Origin: Tricholomella constricta
Lineage: Eukaryota; Basidiomycota; Agaricomycetes; Agaricales; Lyophyllaceae
Length of the DNA stretch: 64,000 nt
NCBI GenBank assembly: GCA_013368375.1
Contig: JAACJP010000004.1
Location: 434,001 to 498,000, forward strand
Direction of reading: 5' to 3'
Shown here: piece after piece, positions 48,462 through 59,291 of the stretch
How the letters are laid out: each line of letters opens with the position of its first letter
Numbering within the stretch: the stretch's first letter is position 1
Notes under the pieces: generated by a model
Told to the model about the DNA's origin: nothing
The model's database searches: none
The model's input: the letters and a program-made list of their open reading frames with translations, nothing else
Position numbers and translations under genes: made by a program

Positions 48462-49266
48462 TTATGATAGTTCGAGGTTGTAGCTGCAAAGGAAGTCAAG
48501 TTTGATGGGACATCGACTGATCACGACAAATACACTCACGTCGTAGGAATGTTGGACTGCTTGAGGCCCTCAATCGTAATAGGGATGCCCAACTTTCCTT
48601 TGATGGTAGCCGCGCTGATCGTGCTGTGTTTAGTACACAACATACCATTGCAGAGGTATACGTAGCTCACCGGAGGTAGACATCGGTTTTGATCAGATCC
48701 AAGACGCCGAATGGGATGATATCCAGAGAGGCTTCTATGCCCTGCACTAGCTTCACGTTTCCGAAGGTGCCAGAGTTCTTGGTGCCGAGGATGGGGACGA
48801 CAACGGGGGTAGTGAATGTCTGGTCGAAAGTCGCGTAGACGGTGCCGTTGAGGCCGGCGGAGCTCACGACGCGGTCTATGGTGAGCTCAACGATGAGAGG
48901 GTTCTTAGCTGTGCGCATATTGAATCAAATCAGCCCGGGCGATTGCAATTGTGAATGTACCATCGAAGTTGACCCTTTCAACGTAGGCGATAAATTAGTT
49001 GTGTAGGAGAAGGATGAAGCACAGCGAACTAACGAGATGAGGTTGGTGCTGAACGTGTCGAGCTAGAGGCCCTGGTCAGAAATCTTTCTGAACGTGGAGC
49101 CTGGGTCCTGACGTACAGTGATAATTGCGTTGATTTTATCGACAAGACCAATCTTCAAAAGGTTGATGATGTCACCAATGGCATTATTCGTTGTAACCTG
49201 AGGGGCGGCCGTAACACAGAGTACGAACAAAGACACGAAGGAGACGATGAAAGCGCCGATACGCAT
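48462..49266 (-). CDS. Small secreted protein, unknown function
   Basis: Six exons join in phase on the minus strand (49266-49117, 49062-49034, 48974-48961, 48908-48671, 48623-48540, 48483-48462) to give 178 residues. A clear signal peptide leads (MRIGAFIVSFVSLFVLCVTA, cleavage near APQ). The mature part has alternating hydrophobic strands, for example NPLIVELTIDRVVSSAGLNG, TTPVVVPILGTKNSGTFGNV and SLDIIPFGVLDLIKTDVYL, suggesting a beta-sandwich of the LEA14/WHy kind. I recall similar Agaricomycete secreted proteins but no assigned role. There are no cysteines in the mature part as read. It stands alone, convergent with the DUF6533 gene. Confidence 0.82.
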
Positions 49267-50620
49267 AGCTAGTCTGTGAAGCGGAAGCTGGATGAGAATG
49301 AGACGCTAGGGACCCAAGGAATGGCAGAAGCTGATATCAAGCATTTTATAGTTGGATGAAGTTACTGAGTGCATCCAAGCGTGAGTGCCAATCATTTGGT
49401 GGAAGTCACTTGGGCATTCTGAGCCTGACAGGAAGTGACGGAAACCACATGCATTTCGCCCATATTAACGGTCCGCGAGTCAGATGATGTTGGCTTCGGG
49501 CGGACACGTCGTAAGCGAAGTTGATTAGGAAGTTAAAAGGAGCTCGCCACCATCGAAAGTGTGTATACCAAACAGCTAGATCAAAGCCCGGCGGGTTTCA
49601 AACTATACAGGATTATCCTACGCCTTCCAAGTCGAAGCTGCCCAGATTCCATGACAGAGAGTTAAGAATCCCGACTTCGAGGCGTGGGGTATAAGGAGAA
49701 CCAAGGGCAAAGCTAGGAACTTACGATGGTCCCATGTCTCTTTCTTGTCTGCTTGTGATATTCAGAACGTGTGATGTTCACATCTAGAATATACCCAAAT
49801 GATGATCCAAACGTACGACATCTTTATGCGGGGAAGTATCTCCGGAGCAACTTCGACCGATTTCACATGGGTACAAAACGATATTCCCAACATTGAACGC
49901 GTAAAGGCGCACTATATGCACACCCTGAGGATTGAGCTGAGAACGGCTTCAGCGAGCCGCAAATCGCTCCGTGGGCCCTGAGAGATACAGTAACTTTGGT
50001 CTTTAATCACAAGTTCATTAGGAAGTACACGCACTTTCTACTGCCGCGCAAGCAAACCAATACTTCACTTGATGGCGAAGGAGCACCGAGACGGTCAGCG
50101 GAAATGGCACCTGAAAATCGTACGACAGCCAAGAGCAAGAGCGAGTACTTGTGACGCAGAATATTTAAGCTTTATTTAAGATCGGACGTAGGTGAGGGCT
50201 GTATTGAATGACCGCCTGGCTGCCATTCGGTGTCGGCCCGACTGCAGTGTGATACAAGGATAGCTGCGTCTGATGCCCATGGAGATACGTGAACAGACTG
50301 ATGCAGATAGGGCCCCGGCACGACGATTAAGTACTGGAATTCAAAAGTAAGTACAACGCTGAAAACATGGGGTTCGTCCGCGTCGCCTGGCGAGTTCCAG
50401 CGTTCTTCGTCGCCGGTAGCACTAATAAGAACCTCGTGAGGCACTGTTCTGACCTTTCGCCTGTATGCCTGACCGCAGCATGGTTCATGGCGCCCCGGGA
50501 GAGGATGCAGGTCATAAATTTGATGTGTCCGCAATTGTTCTGCGGCCGCTCCGTTGCTGACGTAATGAAATAGATGAAAGTCCAAGCGCACGACACCGCC
50601 CACAACCAATCCACCAAAGC
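49267..50620. other. Intergenic, divergent 5' regions
   Basis: Promoters for the secreted-protein gene (-) and the LysM gene (+) must lie here. A minus-strand frame at 50172-50678 is open for 168 codons but overlaps the first LysM exon and matches nothing, so it is not called. No repeats were noticed. Confidence 0.5.
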
Positions 50621-51384
50621 ATGGGACGCTGGACTCAGTACGATGAAGTTTGTGCTCACTCACTACCTCGACCGCCATTGCTTACTTGCTTGACTTTCGC
50701 TAGGATGAATACCGCCTTCCCGAAGGAATGAAACGAATCGGCTATGACGCCGATACAGGACGGTACCAGTTCCAGGACCGGGATGGCAGTGTCTGGCAGG
50801 GTGCTGAGGGCGCCGAATTCAGCGAGATGACCCGAGGTGCGCACTGAAAATAGTGATGACTGTCACAAATTCGAGTTTCCGTGGTGTTGGTATGAATATT
50901 CATCTGCAGTTTCGGACAGCAGGGCCAGGGGCTCTGCCAGCCAAGATCATGAGGATGACGTCGACGTTGAAGCTGCACCTACGCGACCCGACGGATATCA
51001 AGCACTGTCTGTTGACCCCGTGAGTGGTGTTCTCTGTTCTCTACGAGCGCCTGTTGAATCGTCTTGATTCAGGACCGGGCGTCCTATCTAAACAATGACT
51101 CCAACTCCAGCCCATACACTTCCCTATTCCCCTTCTTTCTCATTATCGCTGTTGTGCTCCTCCTCATTTGGCGCCTGCTCATCTCCCCCATCCTCGCGGC
51201 GCCGCCTAGTGCATGCGCGAAGCAGACAATGGCGTACTGGGTGCAGCCTGGGGATTCGTGCTGGGATATTGCGAAAACACATGGATGCACGCTCGAGGAG
51301 CTCAAGGTTCTGAACTCACAGTTAGACTGTGCAGCGCTCATGCCTGGGACGACTGTGTGCCTGCCGAACACCACCCCTACGTGA
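50621..51384 (+). CDS. LysM-domain single-pass membrane protein
   Basis: Four exons join in phase (50621-50647, 50704-50836, 50910-51019, 51073-51384) to give 193 residues. The N-terminal part reads MGRWTQYDEDEYRLPEGMKR and continues GYDADTGRYQFQDRDGSVWQ, a segment I associate with basidiomycete LysM membrane proteins. An acidic, disordered linker follows, then one membrane span at about 108-131 (FFLIIAVVLLLIWRLL), and a C-terminal LysM at about 145-188 (YWVQPGDSCWDIAKTHGCTL, LNSQLDC, MPGTTVCLP). LysM binds GlcNAc polymers such as chitin. The lack of a signal peptide and the topology suggest a type II membrane protein with the LysM outside; that orientation is inferred. Confidence 0.88.
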
Positions 51385-51596
51385 TTTCACACGAAATCTA
51401 TGCTATATACTGGAGCGCTCGATGTAATGTATTGATGTATTCAGAACCCCCTTGGATAGGACTGTCTCGTATACTAGACTCATTATTTATTGACACATTT
51501 CATACTATCGCGCCTGATTGACGTTTCGCCAGCGAACGTGTCCAAGTGACGCTATGGATTATCCGCAGCATCGAAAAGTACAGCAATCTATTACTT

Positions 51597-52432
51597 CTAG
51601 CTCTCCTCAGAGCCAGATCCAGATCCCACGGATCCACCTTCGTCGTCTACAAGATAATCAGCAACATTGCTGTGATAACCTTGGCATCGACTCACCACTC
51701 GCAATATCATCGCGCGAAACGCTCTCCTGTGCCTGTGCCTTCCTGATGAGACCGCGTATGTCTGTTTCTTCAGGCGGCAGCAGATGTAGTGGAGTTTCTC
51801 CGTGTTTATCCTTTATGCTTTAGCCTCGAATGAGTAAGTTCCCAGGTCCATATCCACATTGATCATCACATACCGCGTATCCGCACCTGCTTCGAGTAAG
51901 CTCTCGACGATATGCCGCCTAAGCGCTACGTGTTCAATCTTTACGGCGAGATGAAGCGGCGTCGACTTGTCGAGCCTGTTCTGTGGATCGACATCGCACT
52001 GTTCATGTGATAGGATGTGTTCCAGGACGTCCGTCGACCCATGGGATACACTGCAGTGACAGGGAGCGTTAACACCGCTGAGGAAGGGCCGTTGAATCTT
52101 ACGCGTTGTGAAGCGCTGCCGGCGCCTTTAATCAGCTCACAGGGAGGATAAGAAGCCCAAGGAGGGACGTACGCGTATTCCCTAATCTATGCGACGCGGT
52201 GTCAATGAGGTTCCCGTATCATATGAAGCAGACCGACCCGTCGTGACAGTTGATGTCGAAGCCTCCCTCCTCAAACACCTCCAGGAGAAGGTCCTCGTTG
52301 TCTGATCGCGCCGCAGCGAGGAGCCGCTCGTCTGTCAGTGGGTCGTGGTTGTCAGACGGCCAACAAGGAGGTGATGCACGGTTAATTCTGGGTTCCCTTA
52401 CTGTTGGATGCGCCTTTTATCTCCTCTGCCAT
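51597..52432 (-). CDS. Small ankyrin-repeat protein
   Basis: Seven exons join in phase on the minus strand (52432-52402, 52331-52238, 52186-52173, 52115-52103, 52050-51874, 51817-51696, 51646-51597) to give 166 residues. The repeats read NERLLAAARSDNEDLLLEVF, GLGNTPLHNAVSHGSTDVLE, DKSTPLHLAVKIEHVALRRH and DKHGETPLHLLPPEETDI. The tail is acidic and Gly/Ser-rich (VSRDDIASDDEGG, then GSGSGSEES). Size and layout resemble small fungal ankyrin adaptors such as Yar1, but identity cannot be settled. Exons 3 and 4 are only 14 and 13 nt; together they encode the GLGNTPLHNA turn. It is divergent from the kinase gene, with about 200 bp between the start codons. Confidence 0.88.
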
Positions 52433-52630
52433 GTAGTTAGAAATAAAGAGAATGAGAAAGGTTGATGGATGCTGGTAACGATAAGATCAATTGCAAAGTG
52501 GGGAAGATCAGCTTGGCTATGATACTTCGGCTTAGACTCGAACCAGCATGACCGCTTATATTATCTTTCGACTTCTTTAGCCTAAGGATGGTACCCTGTT
52601 GCTGCCTCTGATGCCTCGTGTCGGCAAAGA

Positions 52631-54207
52631 ATGAGCTTCACCCCACCTGTCGAGGTATGTAACAACGAGCCAGAATCTCACTTGGGGTTGACTTGACTTG
52701 GATAATGTATAGATTGACAATGACTATGAAGTGATTGAGGAGGGCCCCGCCTCAAAGGTTTCCCGGACGTGGGCAGCAATTGGATCGCACGAATCCCAAT
52801 GGGTGGTGGTCAAAAGCGCAACCGTAGTCCGCAAGTTCTCCAAGGAGCCCCACGACATCGCAAAGGAGCTCAGAATTCTATCAAACCTCTCTCATCCGAA
52901 CGTGCGTCCTAAGATCCAAATCCCAAACTCGTAGTCTGAGCCGAGTCCTGAATTCTCAGATAATCAATGTTCTGAGCCACACCGAAGACGCACAATGGTC
53001 GACGCTGCATTTTTGGATGCCCTTCATTCCTATCTCGCTGTCCGACCTCCTCGTATCACCACGCTTCTCGCCCTATCCCGTTGTTCCGCTATCGTCAAAT
53101 GATGAGGAGGCAGAATCAAGCCGCAGAACCAATATTTTCACCGCCGTCACGCAATCGATCATGTATCAGGTCCTTCTCGCCCTAGCATACCTTCACGGCG
53201 ATCAGAACAGCATCGCCCACCGCGACATCAAACCCGGCAACATCCTACTCACCGCCGAGGGGTGCGTCAAGCTGATCGACTTCGGGATCGCATGGAAGGA
53301 CGCCGAAGATGCAGATGCGAAAAAGCACGACCTCTGGCCCGAATACCGCCCGAGGCTCTATTTCGAAGTATCCACTAGGTACGCCGCCGCCTCCTTTCCG
53401 ATCATCTATACTAACTAACTCACATATCAACCACAGTCCATACCGTGCGCCAGAACTCCTGTTCGGCACGCGGGATTACGACGCCTTCGCACTCGATCTC
53501 TGGAGCGCCGGCGCCACTTTTGCAGAATTCTTTACGCCCCTTCGGCTAATTTCGGATGAGGAGGACCTCGAGTATGATCATGGCCCTGACGAGGAGGAGG
53601 AGATGGAGGAGGAAGACGAAGGGTTCCGGGCCCCACAGCCGTTCATTATGCCCAAGAACCTGCTCCCAGGCACCCCGGAAACGCGCTGGCAGCGCGACAC
53701 GTTGTTCAATGGCACACGCGGGGAGCTGGGACTCGCTTGGAGCATCTTCAAGATCCGCGGGACGCCCACGCCGGAAATTTGGCCCGTACGTCTACGTTCA
53801 CTTTTCTACATACGTCGTCATACAGTACACCTGACCAGCTGGGGTTCAAGGCGTTTGAACACCTACCAGATGCGAAAGGCGTCGAGTTTACGGTGGTGCC
53901 GACTGTGCAGCTTGCGCCACTGCTGCCGAATTTGCCTGAACGTGATGAGGAGCCTGTGTTGGGTAACGTGCATTTTCCGGCAGAAGAGACCGTGCGGTCC
54001 TCTGCCTTGGATCTTGTATCGCGGTTTTTGGTCTACCCGTCCGAGAATCGTATGAAGGCGACGCGGGCGCTTTCGCACCCCTGGTTCAGGGATGACATAC
54101 TCGTGCCTGCGGGGTATCAGCCTGTGTCGGGGAAGACGAGCGTCGGGGAGGTGGAAGGGAAGTCGTTGAGTCAATGGCTGCATGTTATGCTGCATGGTGA
54201 CTTGTAA
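52631..54207 (+). CDS. Cak1/Csk1-like CDK-activating protein kinase
   Basis: This is a serine/threonine kinase most like the monomeric CDK-activating kinases of fungi (Csk1, Cak1). Five exons join in phase (52631-52654, 52713-52901, 52960-53378, 53437-53785, 53839-54207) to give 449 residues. Visible motifs are the invariant-lysine region VVVKSATVV, the catalytic loop IAHRDIKPGNILL, the metal motif KLIDFGIAW, the activation-segment end SPYRAPELLFG and the F-helix LDLWSAGATFAEFF. The usual GxGxxG loop is not evident (EEGPASKVSRTW instead), as in yeast Cak1. An acidic insert (DEEEEMEEEDEG) lies in the C-lobe. The last exon carries VSRFLVYPSENRMKATRALS and HPWF. Substrates are inferred from similarity only. 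Confidence 0.88.
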
Positions 54208-54592
54208 TGCTCTTCAAAGCAAAACTAGGTATTTGATTCACTGGGAGTGTTGAGCGTCAGGCGATCTAGTGTTATCCTACAGTCGTGAATCGCACTTCTC
54301 GCTTGAACCGTTGGTCCTTGGCTGAGACTTGCGCCTTGACGCTCCTCTTATGGGACCAAGGGATGGGGTTGGCCTGAGCAATCTTTTCCTTCAGGACGCG
54401 CCACAACAACGATGTCATGAATTGCCTCGCCAAACCACACTTCCTCGATTCTTAAATTTACTCCCTTAATCTTCCCGCCCATGCATCGTACAGAATTCAC
54501 ACCTACATAGTAATCAGTTCATGAAAACTTGTTTAAAAGCATGAATAAAATAAAATAAGACATTATAGATGTAAGTAGCTGGAATACTTAAA
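54208..54592. other. Intergenic, convergent 3' regions
   Basis: This is a short gap between the kinase (+) and the PK-like gene (-). Nothing notable is seen apart from an AATAAAATAAAATAAG stretch near 54543-54558 that could serve 3'-end formation. Confidence 0.55.
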
Positions 54593-56847
54593 TTAAAATC
54601 TACTCCTTCGTCCTTGTCCTTGTCCTTGTCCGTGTCCGTGTCCGTGTCCCCCTCCGTGTCCCCGTCCGCATCCCCGTTCGCACCGCCGTCCCCGTCCCCT
54701 CCCCGTCCCTCTGCTCTCCCCGCCATCGAAGTCGAGCTCCCGGGCCAAAGATCGGAGAAAATACACATCATCACAGCCCCCGGAACACTCGCTCGCGGGC
54801 TCAGCATGACTGAAGTCAATAAGGTGGTATCGCCCCCGCTCGTCCTGAAGGACGTTCCGGGGTTGTACATCATGATGATGCCATCCTGCTCGGTGGACGG
54901 CTTTGAGGGCACGTTGAAGCATTGCGCTGTATGGGAAACAAATGTTGTCAGCCACTGCCGCTGAAGAACATGGCCAAAACCAAGACCAAAACCAAAAGAA
55001 AAACCAAAAGAAAAAGAAGTGTACGTACCGCGCCTCAACGTTATCCAGAAGAGTCGGATAGCGATAAAAATCATCGGTCGACGTCCCGCAGTACCGCGTG
55101 ATGATCAACTGCATACCCCTATATTCTCCAACCGTGACCTCCATCGACCCCGCCAGCCCGGCCACGCCCACTTTCTGGCACCCAGCCTCAGTGACAGCGC
55201 GCATGGCCTTGATTTCGTTCGGCGACGATGGAGACACGGCCTTCACCACCCACTTGCGCTCCTCATCGGTCCACACCGTTCCGAGCTTGAGGCAGTGCAC
55301 CCAGGGCTTGCCTTCCAGGAGACGTTCCTTCAGCGCCTCATCATCCCTGTGTACATGTCCGCACCAAAAATCCAATTACGCAAGTCAGTACACGCACACA
55401 CGAAAGGAAAAAAAAAAAACGAAAAGAAAAGAAAAAAGGGGGGCGGCGTACGTTGAGAGGATACCAGTGACCCTGGTCCTTCCGAGCGTGATAGTGCTCG
55501 GCAGCCGCCCATGGAGAAATACGCCCCTTGCGACGTTCCACAGATCCACACCTCCATCTATCAGCCTTGCCACGAGGACCTTTGCGTTCATGAATGCAGG
55601 CTCTTCCCGGTCTGGGTGGTTACACCGCGTCCGTAGAAAAGCGGCGAGGCTCCCCGGCGCCCGGGCGAGGAGGGCGATGGCAAGGTTCTCAAGGACGACG
55701 TGGCCTTGCGTGATGGGGGGGAAGCTGGCCCAGGGATGGAGGGGTTGCAGGAGACGGTGTGCTTGGAGGGGAGCGACAGAGCGCCACCCGGAGAGGTAGA
55801 GAGTGGCGTTTTCAATGTAGGCGAGGCGGTATAGGGCGGGGTTGCCAAAGCGGATGATCGGGCTGGCCGGGGAGGTGGCGGAAGGCCGGGGGGAGAAGGG
55901 GGCATAAATCTGGATTTCATATAAGTACAAGGACATGTCAAGGACAAATATACGGTGCGACACACACACCTGTTTATAGGCACTTTGCACGGCCAGACTC
56001 ATTAAGGCTGGAGTCCATGCCTTCCCGACGGCCTTCTCCAGGTCCCACGCGTGTTTGAATAGAAAGTGGGATGTCTCGTTCTTGTACCGTAGTATTCCAA
56101 GATCGTCTTTTTTGTCCCTCCAGATCATCGTGATGTGGCAGGCTCTACCGCCTCTGTCGCTGCTCGTCTCGGCCTCCTGAATCACATACGAGATGCCATG
56201 CCTGGCGGCCGAATCTTGTGTCGCAACATATGATATGTGGGTCTGCTTGATGATGTTCATGGTGTAAAAGTCAACATCGTTCTCCGTTTCGAAGCTAATA
56301 ACACCAGGACTAATCTCTTCGATTCGAAATTGTAAGTCAAGTCCTCCACTATTTCTCATGATCAGAAAACAATGATGATGTACTTACCATAGTCCCTCCG
56401 GACGCCTGAAAGAATTTCACAGAGGTCAGTCCAACGAGGTAGTGTGTGCATTACCCGGTCCGGATAAAGCACTTTCGCCTGGTCTATTACATCGTCAATC
56501 CAGGCCTCGTCGCGTCCTATCCCAGAGAGCGGGTTGTCAGAATCCACAATGCCTTGAAAGGCTTCGCCCTCATCTTCGTCTTCGGATGTGCCACTTTTGA
56601 AGGGGATGAGGAAGCGGTCCTGGAGCTTGGCGGCGTCCCAGAAGGGAAGGGTCCCCAGAGTGTCGTGGGACATTCCAAGCATGGTTCCGTCGTCGTCGTT
56701 GCCGCGTGCGGGCCCCATGTTCCACATTGTGTCTTGCAGTTTTGCTCTGAGGGATTGGGAGGATGCCTTCGTCCAGGAGGAGGGGACGGGGAGCAACAAA
56801 CGGAAGTGAGAGGTAAGTCGTTTTCCGAGTCCGGGAGGTCGTGCCAT
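54593..56847 (-). CDS. PK-like fungal kinase
   Basis: This is a protein-kinase-like domain protein of a family expanded in basidiomycetes, role unknown. Five exons join in phase on the minus strand (56847-56388, 56316-55970, 55909-55452, 55346-55029, 54926-54593) to give 638 residues. The N-terminal half is unassigned. The kinase-like half shows KWVVKAVSPSSPNEIKAMRA (lysine and helix-C glutamate), a catalytic loop HHHDVQPRNVLQ and a metal motif HLIDFSHA, DFS in place of DFG. The 3' end of exon 1 and start of exon 2 are the least certain. The C-terminus is encoded by a hexanucleotide repeat (GHGHGHGQGQGQG). Intron 2 (55910-55969) is 60 nt and has no stop in the host frame. Confidence 0.8.
54604..54670 (-). 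repeat. Coding hexanucleotide repeat at the kinase C-terminus
   Basis: On the plus strand this reads CCTTGT then CCGTGT repeats; on the minus strand it encodes alternating Gly-Gln and Gly-His residues in the PK-like kinase tail. The same DNA read one base over gives a Thr/Asp/Lys repeat that stays open past 54593. Confidence 0.8.
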
Positions 56848-57253
56848 TGAACCAAGTAGTCTAACGCCACACTTTGCGAGAGTCAATTCTGATTGAGAAT
56901 GATGTCATTGCTTGGTGTTCAAGGCTGCACTGGATATCCATCTAACCACTCGTAGTCGCTCCAGTTTTTGAAAAACCAACAATTCAGAAAAACTGTTAAA
57001 CACAGGGCCTGTACAACTGCTTTCAAAGCCTTTGAGGCCCTCCCTGGTCGGCCTCTTCAGGTGCTGCTATTGCACGCGATCAAATATGCGTCACAGGAAC
57101 CAATGGATCTATCAAACACGCACCCTTTTTCCTTCTGAAATTCCGCGAGTATTCTCCGATGCACCTCCCCAAGATAACTGGAGGTCTCACCGGCCACCCC
57201 ATCCATCCATCCATCCATCGGATTCGCAATGTTGTGTGCCAGTCGCCAGCCAC
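56848..57253. other. Intergenic
   Basis: This lies between the PK-like kinase start and the RBR remnant. It should contain the kinase promoter. A CCATCCATCCATCCAT run lies at 57197-57220. No gene is seen. Confidence 0.5.
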
Positions 57254-57780
57254 CTACTCAAAGCAGCCTTTTCTCAGACTCCCCTGACCTACCCGGCACG
57301 ACACTTTCACCGCACACACCCAGCCATGTCGACCGTAAAGACCCACTCCTCGCTCACCGTCGTTTCCACCCCCACACCGGTCTCCCACCGTCGAGTAGTG
57401 TCTGTACGGGTCTTTACCCGCCAACTTCGTCCCGCATCGATAGCAGAAATGCTGCCGGCATTTCGTACAGGTCATCTGTAATGCTCCGCTCAGCCACCGC
57501 CCCAAAAGAAAAAGAACTACGGCACGCCATCGTCGACGCCTCCAGCCATTCCTTGTTCGCCTGTTCCTCCTCATAGTGTTTGACAAGTTTTAAAACATTC
57601 GTTTTCCCAAACCGTCTCTCAATAAAATGCCGCTCCATGGACCCCTCCTGTCAGCTCATGCTATCAGCGGGAAATACATCCATCCATCACCATTGCGGGA
57701 AATACATCCATCCATCCATCCATTCTTCGCACCGCGCTATCGCAAACTGGGCACTTGGTGCCGCTGGAGACTTGATTAAA
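57254..57780 (-). pseudogene. Broken RBR-type E3 ubiquitin ligase remnant
   Basis: Fragments of an RNF14/Itt1-like RBR ligase are readable on the minus strand: SGTKCPVCDSAV (57766-57726), ERRFGKTNVLKLVKHYEEEQ and NKEWLEASTMAC (57638 down to about 57520), then MTCTKCRQHFCYRCGTKLAG and KDPYRHYSTVGDRC. The part that should join STMAC to MTCTKC, holding the first zinc-ligand pair and the catalytic cysteine of RING2, is replaced by unrelated sequence, and the two pieces are in different frames even if a putative GT-AG intron is removed. I find no intact RING1 or start. This is most likely a dead fragment. Confidence 0.7.
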
Positions 57781-58463
57781 GCTGGCTATGAGGAAGACAG
57801 CAAGACCCAACGCCCGGCGCGCGATCCACCCGAGCCCATCACCACCAAAAACTTTAAAGAACATCTAGTGAACAGGGCGTTGCATCCGCGGTCGAGCGGT
57901 ATATCTTCGCCAAAGACATGAACATCGAGCCCTCTGCGAAGAAGAAACCCGATGTGTTCAATCGTTTCCTGGGCGGGTTGATTCATCCAATTATAAAGCC
58001 CGATGTCCCTACCTTGACAGGGTCACGACTGGATCCATCCAATCTCAACACCCCAAATCCAAGTGCTTCAAATGCTAACACTAGCGCTGCTGGGCCATCC
58101 TCGCATACCCGTTCGCATGTGAATGATGCAGCCCATCATACCAATACCAATAGTAATAGTAATCCCTGGGAAGTCTTCGCATTGCGATACGCGTGCGGCA
58201 GGCGTAGCCCACCCATAACAATGCAAATACCACCTCTTAATGTAATCGTTCCTGCGCTGTCCTCCAGTGCTCTCCCCCCCCGGCCTTCCCTTCGGGGGCG
58301 CAGACCTGCCTGGCCGCCGCCTCCCCTCCTCTCCTCTTTCGCTCTCTCCCCACCTCTGCCTCTCACTTCCCCGCCAGCAGGCGAAACATGACGTCACAAC
58401 CCCTCCGTTCGCACCCGTCCATGTGTCTCACCATTTGCCCTCCCTGCATCATTTCCCTCTCCC
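57781..58463. other. Left flank of the retrotransposon ORF
   Basis: It probably contains the 5' region of the non-LTR element, whose left boundary I cannot place. A plus-strand frame at 57918-58391 (starting MNIEPSAKKKPDVFNRFLGG) is open for 157 codons with no recognised family. A pyrimidine-rich tract covers about 58260-58380. Confidence 0.4.
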
Positions 58464-58642
58464 ATGTCCCTTCCGTTTCACCAAATAACTTCCCCGCAAA
58501 ACGACGCTGTGATGGCGTCTTCCGAGCCTCTGCTTACTACTGCGCCTCTCCCTGACCTTCCCCCCCTCCTCCCAACCCTGGATGACAAGCCATTGGGGGA
58601 AATAGTCTCTGCAGACAGCGCTGCTCTGCTCGCCTCTCGCGC

Positions 58643-58789
58643 TGCAGGCGTGCATCATGGCCTCCACGAGGCATGGTCCGTGCGGCGTACAGAACTATAA
58701 ATACATTGTGATGTACCGTATATAGATCTATCTTACCATATCCTGTCTTTCCCACCCTACCGTGAGACTTGCTGAGGTTAACGCCTCCA
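58643..58789 (+). repeat. Left LTR of the 796-bp element
   Basis: This 147-bp repeat appears identical to 59292-59438 and contains TATAAATA. Confidence 0.85.
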
Positions 58790-58791
58790 TT

Positions 58792-58812
58792 TGGTGACGA
58801 CAGTGGCATTCG
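58792..58812 (+). other. Putative tRNA primer-binding site
   Basis: The sequence starts TGGTGACGACAGTGGC and runs on as ATTCG. Its reverse complement reads as a tRNA 3' end: T-loop-like CGAAT, a 5-nt T-stem strand GCCAC, a 7-nt acceptor strand TGTCGTC, discriminator A and CCA. This is exactly the spacing of a mature tRNA, at the expected distance from the left LTR. Which tRNA is unknown. Confidence 0.65.
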
Positions 58813-59291
58813 TACCCGCAACTGTCTGTCTGGATCACCGTCCGCTTCCGGTTAATGAAGCAGTCTACCACCGACACCAATAACAACACCCCCCATCTGC
58901 GGCTTCTGACACCGACTCTCCTTTCCAAATCCAATCAACACTCCATGCACCAGCACCCTCGCGGTGCTTTTAAAGTGCTTTTTCTGTTTCCGACACCTGC
59001 AACTGTTTTTACCTGGTTTTCTCGGTGCTGGAGGGTAGTAAAGGTGATGGGCTTGAGGGCTGCGACGAGGACATCGCAATGTGGGGGTGGGGCATATGCA
59101 GACATTGGCGACACTTCCGCATTAGGACAGATACAGTGCGCATTCGGCATCGCATCACGCTTGGAGACGTTTCACGGTTTCCCATCGCGCCTAGGTACAG
59201 CTGGGGTGATTTAGGGTTGTGTGTTTGGTTTCTGAGCTTAGGTTCATGTTTGGATCGCGACGAGGACGTCGCTATTTGGGAGTTGGGCACA

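Noticed and set aside
50172..50678. 168-codon minus-strand frame upstream of the LysM gene
   Set aside because: It overlaps the first LysM exon, has no recognised domain and no convincing splice sites.
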